This document shows, piece after piece, positions 6,659 through 10,199 of a stretch of 10,199 nt of DNA. Origin of the DNA: JANXSD01 sp043758125 (GTDB taxonomy: Bacteria > Bacteroidota > Bacteroidia > AKYH767-A > OLB10); assembly GCA_043758125.1 (NCBI GenBank), contig JAYVOC010000218.1, forward strand, positions 1 through 10,199. Reading direction: 5' to 3'. A program made the translations under genes and the position numbers. Position 1 is the stretch's first letter. Every line of letters begins with the position of its first letter. The notes under the pieces are model-generated. The model saw nothing but the letters and a program-made list of their open reading frames with translations, did no database searches and had not been told where the DNA came from.

Positions 6659-7228
6659 TTAAAATTTCAAGCTTACACCGATATTGAGTATTGAAACGCC
6701 ATAACCCAATTCAGAATATACTGCAAAATTATTTGTAATAAAATAACGACCACCTACAAATAAACTAGCTCCTGGAGCACTATTGTAATCGTGATTATAT
6801 ACAGAACCTGCAGGATAATCATCAGAGTAATTAAGTATGTTAAAGGATACCATCACTCCACCATAAACATCAAGCTTGTCAAGAAATTTATTGTTAAATC
6901 TTTTTAAATCATTATAATGATAAGCACCTCTAACTCCAATAACGGTATAGTTCCAATTTTGAGTGCCGTATTGCTGTTTATTTCTAAAACTTTTCGTTCC
7001 AAGGTATCCACCCAAACTTATAATTCCTGGTCCAGGGATTTCCCATATACCTCTTTCATATTGAATACTCAATCCCGGACTTTGTGATGAATGGGTATAG
7101 CTACCAATAGCACTTCCAATTCCAATTCCTGCACTCACAACATTAGTTCCTTTTACAACGTATTGAGCATTTGCAACAGAATTACTAAGTACTATAAAAA
7201 TCAATAAAATTTTAATCGCTTTTTTCAT
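6659..7228 (-). CDS. small outer-membrane beta-barrel protein of unknown role
   Basis: Protein of 189 residues with a clear signal peptide: MKK, a hydrophobic core ILLIFIVL, and a probable cut after Ala21 before Gln22. The mature part alternates polar and hydrophobic residues with many Gly and aromatic positions (GIGIGSAIGSY, ISLGGYLGTKSF, TVIGVRGAYHY, LDVYGGVMVSF, ASLFVGGRYFI, FAVYSELGYGV). It ends in VSLKF, and a C-terminal Phe is the usual signal for insertion by the BAM complex. Size and pattern fit an eight-stranded OmpW/OmpX-like or porin-family barrel. It has a good promoter upstream (7272-7301) and its own terminator downstream, so it looks like a single-gene unit between the thiolase and msrB. 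No specific function can be assigned. Confidence 0.85.
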   Translation of the reverse strand: MKKAIKILLIFIVLSNSVANAQYVVKGTNVVSAGIGIGSAIGSYTHSSQSPGLSIQYERGIWEIPGPGIISLGGYLGTKSFRNKQQYGTQNWNYTVIGVRGAYHYNDLKRFNNKFLDKLDVYGGVMVSFNILNYSDDYPAGSVYNHDYNSAPGASLFVGGRYFITNNFAVYSELGYGVSILNIGVSLKF

Positions 7229-7271
7229 ATTTTAATTATTGTTAAGATTTTTTTTATTCGATCAACTTGCG

Positions 7272-7301
7272 CAAAAATAACTAAACACATTTAAGTACAA
7301 A
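7272..7301 (-). promoter_or_regulatory. Bacteroidota-type promoter of the beta-barrel gene
   Basis: On the minus strand TTTG (7301-7298) is followed after 18 bases by TATTTTTG (7279-7272), both exact matches to the Bacteroidota -33 and -7 consensus (TTTG, about 19 bases, TANNTTTG). The predicted transcript would start near 7265 and have a leader of about 37 bases before ATG 7228. This is the best promoter match I found in the window. Confidence 0.6.
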
Positions 7302-7319
7302 TGAAATTTAATGATGATA

Positions 7320-8498
7320 TTAATTCATTCTTTCAAATATACCTGCTGCACCTTGTCCAGTTCCTACACACATTGAAACCATTCCATATTTTTCTTTTCT
7401 GCGCTCAAGTTCGTTCATGAGTTGAACAGTAAGTTTTCCCCCTGTACAACCAAGTGGATGTCCAAGTGCAATAGCACCACCATTCACATTTACTTTTTCA
7501 CTATCTAATTCAAGTGCCCTACAAACTGCTAATGATTGTGAAGCAAATGCTTCGTTTAATTCTATTAATGCAAGATCGTTTTTTGTTAGTCCTGCGCGCT
7601 TTAATGCAGCTGGTATTGCTTCTATTGGTCCTATTCCCATTATGCGAGGTTCAACGCCAGCAACTGCATAACTAACAAAACGCAAACGTGGATTCATATT
7701 TAGTTGCTTCAACATTTTTTCAGAAACAACTAATACAAAAGCAGCACCGTCACTCGTCTGTGAAGAATTTCCTGCAGTAACTGAACCTCGAGCATCAAAT
7801 ACAGGCTTTAAGGAAGCTAATTTCTCAATTGTCGTATCTGCCCTTGCACCTTCATCAGTTGCAATTATCGTTTCTCGTGTTTGCTTTTTTTCGTTGGAGT
7901 CTAAAAAAATTTCTTGAATAGAGTAGGGTACAATTTGATCTTTAAATAACCCACCTTTTATTGCATTAACTGCGCGTTGATGGGAACGGAAAGAAAAAGT
8001 ATCTTGATCTTCTCTACTAACTTTATATTCATTCGCTACAGCTTCCGCTGTTAAACCCATTCCCCAATAATAATCCGCATTGTTTTTTGCTACTTCATAA
8101 TTTGGAACAATACGCCATCCTCCAAAAGGAATCGGACTCATGCATTCAACGCCACCAGCAATAATACAATCTGCCATCCCACACTTTATTTTCGCGGCAG
8201 CAATAGCAATTGACTCTAATCCTGATGCACAATATCTATTGATTGTCATTCCTGGAACTTTAACAGTGTCAAGTCCCATGAGTGAAATCATTCGCCCAAT
8301 ATTTAAACCTTGTTCAGCCTCTGGTGTTGCATTTCCTACAATAACATCGTCAATCTGGTCTTTGTCAAGATTCGGTACCGCACTCATCAAATGTCGTATT
8401 ACTGAAACTGCTAAATCATCAGGACGCGTAAAGCGGAATTGCCCGCGAGGTGCTTTTCCAACTGCTGAACGAAAACCTGTTAGGATGTATGCTTCCAT
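7320..8498 (-). CDS. acetyl-CoA C-acyltransferase (thiolase, beta-oxidation type)
   Basis: Thiolase of 392 residues, catalysing thiolytic cleavage of 3-ketoacyl-CoA to acetyl-CoA and a shortened acyl-CoA, the last step of beta-oxidation. Active-site elements are all present: nucleophile Cys90 in NRYCASGLE, NEAFA (315-319), His347 in GGAIALGHPLG, and Cys377 in SMCVGTGQGAAG. Length and motifs match the full-length thiolase family. It starts at ATG 8498, preceded by an A-rich leader without Shine-Dalgarno sequence. The upstream MORN gene is closed by a strong terminator at 8681-8715, so a promoter of its own in 8499-8680 is expected. The FadN-like gene upstream and the acyl-CoA dehydrogenase further downstream support a catabolic FadA role, rather than biosynthetic acetoacetyl-CoA formation, although sequence alone does not settle chain-length preference. 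Confidence 0.95.
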   Translation of the reverse strand: MEAYILTGFRSAVGKAPRGQFRFTRPDDLAVSVIRHLMSAVPNLDKDQIDDVIVGNATPEAEQGLNIGRMISLMGLDTVKVPGMTINRYCASGLESIAIAAAKIKCGMADCIIAGGVECMSPIPFGGWRIVPNYEVAKNNADYYWGMGLTAEAVANEYKVSREDQDTFSFRSHQRAVNAIKGGLFKDQIVPYSIQEIFLDSNEKKQTRETIIATDEGARADTTIEKLASLKPVFDARGSVTAGNSSQTSDGAAFVLVVSEKMLKQLNMNPRLRFVSYAVAGVEPRIMGIGPIEAIPAALKRAGLTKNDLALIELNEAFASQSLAVCRALELDSEKVNVNGGAIALGHPLGCTGGKLTVQLMNELERRKEKYGMVSMCVGTGQGAAGIFERMN

Positions 8499-8553
8499 TT
8501 TTCTGCTATTAATTAAATCAATATAAAAATATTCCTTTGAAATTTTTAAGGAG

Positions 8554-8561
8554 CAAATTTA
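8554..8561 (-). promoter_or_regulatory. candidate -7 element for the thiolase gene
   Basis: The minus strand reads TAAATTTG, an exact TANNTTTG match 56 bases before ATG 8498. A TTTG at the -33 distance is not found. The terminator just upstream makes an independent promoter in this gap necessary, which gives the match some weight. Confidence 0.4.
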
Positions 8562-8629
8562 CAAAATATTGATGCTTGATTCTTATTTAAATTACAACTC
8601 CTTTTTACTTTTATCAATAATAGATTCAA

Positions 8630-8677
8630 AAAAAATCATATCTATAAAACGTTAGCGTAACATTATTATGATTTTTT
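8630..8677. repeat. AT-rich inverted repeat with nested small palindrome
   Basis: AAAAAATCATA (8630-8640) and TATGATTTTTT (8667-8677) are exact inverted 11-bp arms. The 26-base loop contains a second inverted repeat, GTTA-GCG-TAAC (8651-8661). It lies immediately beyond the terminator of the MORN gene and upstream of the thiolase promoter. On the minus strand the second arm continues into a run of eight T, so it could be a back-up terminator; a regulatory operator for the thiolase gene is the other possibility. Confidence 0.45.
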
Positions 8678-8680
8678 CTC

Positions 8681-8715
8681 TAACAAAAAACCCCGCATCG
8701 CGGGGTTTTTTGTTA
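8681..8715 (-). terminator. strong intrinsic terminator overlapping the stop codon of the MORN-repeat gene
   Basis: Arms 8681-8696 and 8700-8715 form a perfect 16-bp stem with a three-base loop, a CCCCGC/GCGGGG core and A6/T6 flanks, so it can act in both directions. The TAA stop of the minus-strand gene occupies 8713-8715, the outer end of the stem. Confidence 0.93.
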
Positions 8716-9396
8716 TTTCTTTTTAGTTGTATCAATGGGTGCAGGAGAAGGAGGTGCTCCTCCAGCTCCTGGCGGTATTCCACCAGAAGCAGCGGTACCT
8801 GGTTTTACTCCAGGAGTGGCTCCCTTGTCAGTAGCACTTTTCTTTGCACCAGCTTTTTTAGCTGCGTCAGTTTTCTTGGCATCATCAGCAGCAGCTTTTA
8901 AGTCTACGCCATCTTTATAGGTTGCAGTACCAGTAATTTGGCCTTTACGGCTCATCGACTTCCATTCACCGTCACGCTTGTTGTTTTTATAATATCCTTC
9001 TGATGCAGCTTCGCCATCTTCATAATAACGAACCCATTTTCCTTCTTTCTTTCCAGCAATATATTCTCCTTCTTGTTTAACTTGCCCAGAGTAATAGTAT
9101 CTTTTATAAGATCCTTCTTTAATGCCATTTTGATAATCTTGCTCTTCCATCACTTTTCCATAAGGATAATAACGAGTGCTTTTTCCATGGCGAACATCAT
9201 TCACAAATTCTACTTCGCTAATTAAATCACCTAGGGAATTATAAGTTCGCCACGGACCTTGTTTCTGTCCTAGCTCATCAGTTTTGTTGCGATGCTTCTC
9301 CTTTCCGGGAGCATACTTCGGCTTATCTTCAGATTGCGCCTTACTTAACAAAGGCATTGCAAATAAGAATAATATCAATAATCGTAATCGATTCAT
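8713..9396 (-). CDS. secreted MORN-repeat (YwqK-like) protein with low-complexity tail
   Basis: Protein of 227 residues with a signal peptide (MNRLRLLILFLFAMPLLSKA, cut before Gln21). Residues 44-163 hold about five MORN-type repeats of 22-25 residues, each with a G-x-W/Y-x-x-Y pattern: QGPWRTYNSLG, HGKSTRYYPYG, EGSYKRYYYSG, EGKWVRYYEDG and DGEWKSMSRKG. The tail changes abruptly to a Lys/Ala-rich stretch (168-190) and then a Gly/Pro-rich stretch (191-221), ending in KKK. Such proteins are often named 'YwqK family antitoxin' in automatic annotation, but the signal peptide and absence of a toxin partner argue for an exported protein instead. It begins 43 bp after the FadN-like gene with no recognisable promoter between, so it is probably cotranscribed with it. 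Function unknown; MORN repeats in general mediate protein or lipid contact. Confidence 0.88.
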   Translation of the reverse strand: MNRLRLLILFLFAMPLLSKAQSEDKPKYAPGKEKHRNKTDELGQKQGPWRTYNSLGDLISEVEFVNDVRHGKSTRYYPYGKVMEEQDYQNGIKEGSYKRYYYSGQVKQEGEYIAGKKEGKWVRYYEDGEAASEGYYKNNKRDGEWKSMSRKGQITGTATYKDGVDLKAAADDAKKTDAAKKAGAKKSATDKGATPGVKPGTAASGGIPPGAGGAPPSPAPIDTTKKK

Positions 9397-9439
9397 ACCA
9401 TATGGGGGGTTTTCGATGCGGCTAAAATTAGTAACTAAT

Positions 9440-10199
9440 TTAATTCCTCAATACTTTTCCTGTGGTCAAAATAGACTGAATTCTTTCTAAAGTCTTTTTT
9501 TCTCCACAAAGTGACAGGAATTCCTGGCGCTCAAGATCGAGTAAATATTGCTCTGAAACAAGTGTAGGGGCAGAAAGATCTCCACCACATAACACATATC
9601 CAAGTTTTTCTGAGATTAATTTATCATGTTCACTTATATAATGACCACTAAACATGGTATTTGCACCAGCATAAACCATCCCTAATCCACTTCTACCTAA
9701 CACTCTAATATCCTTACGAGGATTTGGCTTGGTATATCCAGCATCAGCAATTTCAATCGCCGAACGCTTAGCATCTGCAAGTAATCTATTTCTGTTCAAA
9801 CTTATAGAATCAATTCCACTTCTAAGAATTCCTAAATCAAAGGCCTCTTCAGCCGATGTGGACACTTTTGCTTGTCCAATGGTGAGAAATCTTTCCTTCA
9901 ATAAGTTAAGTTCAATATCCCCTTCTTGTATTGAATCAGCAAAACGTAATGCAAATTCTTTTGTACCACCACCTCCAGGAATTAATCCAACCCCAAATTC
10001 TACCATCCCAATATAAGTCTCAGCATGTGCCTGAACCTTATCAGCATGTAATGACATCTCACATCCACCGCCTAAAGCTAGTGCAAAAGGAGCAACCACC
10101 ACGGGAATTGAAGAATACCTTACACGCATATTCATATTTTGAAATGCCCGAATCGCCATATCTACCTCATCCCACTCTTGTTCAATGGCCATCATGAAT
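9440..10199 (-). CDS. 3-hydroxyacyl-CoA dehydrogenase/enoyl-CoA hydratase, C-terminal part (FadN-like), cut by right edge
   Basis: The frame is open at the right edge (the codon before the first Met is TTC, Phe), so this is the end of a longer gene. The visible 252 residues match the C-terminal half of the ~800-residue FadN-type bifunctional enzymes, in which the NAD-binding hydroxyacyl-CoA dehydrogenase domain comes first and the crotonase domain last. ALALGGGCEMSLHAD (38-52 from the first Met) forms the oxyanion-hole region, followed by AETYIGMVEFGVGLIPGGGGTKE (split here as ETYIGMVE and LIPGGGGTKE). The end, LERIQSILTTGKVLRN, is the normal family C-terminus, so the 3' end is intact. The enzyme hydrates enoyl-CoA and oxidises 3-hydroxyacyl-CoA in beta-oxidation. 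The MORN gene follows after 43 bp. The dehydrogenase domain is inferred, not seen; a separate enoyl-CoA hydratase is less likely because of the characteristic C-terminal region. Confidence 0.88.
   Translation of the reverse strand, partial: FMMAIEQEWDEVDMAIRAFQNMNMRVRYSSIPVVVAPFALALGGGCEMSLHADKVQAHAETYIGMVEFGVGLIPGGGGTKEFALRFADSIQEGDIELNLLKERFLTIGQAKVSTSAEEAFDLGILRSGIDSISLNRNRLLADAKRSAIEIADAGYTKPNPRKDIRVLGRSGLGMVYAGANTMFSGHYISEHDKLISEKLGYVLCGGDLSAPTLVSEQYLLDLERQEFLSLCGEKKTLERIQSILTTGKVLRN

Noticed and set aside
8668..8920. Two overlapping plus-strand open frames opposite the MORN protein tail
   Set aside because: They are antisense shadows of the Lys/Ala- and Gly/Pro-rich codons; the products are low complexity and start within the terminator or antisense region.
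8713..9396. Reading the YwqK-like gene as the antitoxin of a toxin-antitoxin pair
   Set aside because: It has a clear signal peptide and MORN repeats, and the neighbours are fatty acid enzymes; no small toxin gene is adjacent.
1..10199. CRISPR array, tRNA or rRNA genes, insertion sequence, prophage or defence island
   Set aside because: I saw no regularly spaced repeats, cloverleaf sequences, transposase, integrase or phage proteins; apart from the RHS remnant the genes are metabolic, redox or envelope genes.

Overview
The window looks like chromosomal DNA of a Bacteroidota bacterium. The reasons are an AT-rich composition, starts without Shine-Dalgarno sequences (often only A-rich leaders), promoter -7 elements of the Bacteroidota form TANNTTTG, signal peptides cut at Ala-Gln, and protein families typical of the phylum (a ~600-residue acyl-CoA dehydrogenase with a KGGEF start, a MORN-repeat secreted protein, RHS proteins). 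Nearly all genes lie on the minus strand; only the threonylcarbamoyl-AMP synthase gene is on the plus strand.

Layout from left to right. 1-351: a 5'-truncated RHS/YD-repeat fragment, richer in GC than its surroundings and running off the left edge. 352-529: non-coding, with a strong hairpin terminator. 530-2320: long acyl-CoA dehydrogenase. 2321-2590: divergent promoter region. 2591-3559: Sua5-type tRNA t6A synthase (plus strand), converging with 3578-4462, a membrane di-iron fatty acid hydroxylase/sterol desaturase family protein. 4576-6550: a three-gene group, read right to left as msrB, a four-helix b-type cytochrome and a membrane-anchored sulfite-oxidase-family molybdoenzyme; the last two overlap. 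6659-7228: small outer-membrane beta-barrel protein with its own promoter and terminator. 7320-8498: thiolase. 8713-9396: secreted MORN/YwqK-like protein whose stop codon lies inside its terminator. 9440-10199: C-terminal part of a FadN-type 3-hydroxyacyl-CoA dehydrogenase/enoyl-CoA hydratase, cut by the right edge.

Three enzymes of fatty acid beta-oxidation are present: acyl-CoA dehydrogenase (step 1), FadN-like bifunctional protein (steps 2 and 3) and thiolase (step 4). In many Bacteroidota they are close neighbours; here they share an orientation but are separated by unrelated genes, each with separate promoters or terminators. The second theme is redox: the molybdoenzyme and cytochrome b form a likely periplasm-facing electron-transfer pair, reminiscent of but not orthologous on sight to MsrP/MsrQ, and they sit directly downstream of a methionine sulfoxide reductase gene. 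No phage, CRISPR, insertion sequence, tRNA or rRNA was seen, and nothing here amounts to a clearly new multi-gene system. The most unusual points are the RHS remnant, the molybdoenzyme-cytochrome-MsrB grouping with its KR instead of RR export motif, and a possible leaderless sua5 transcript.
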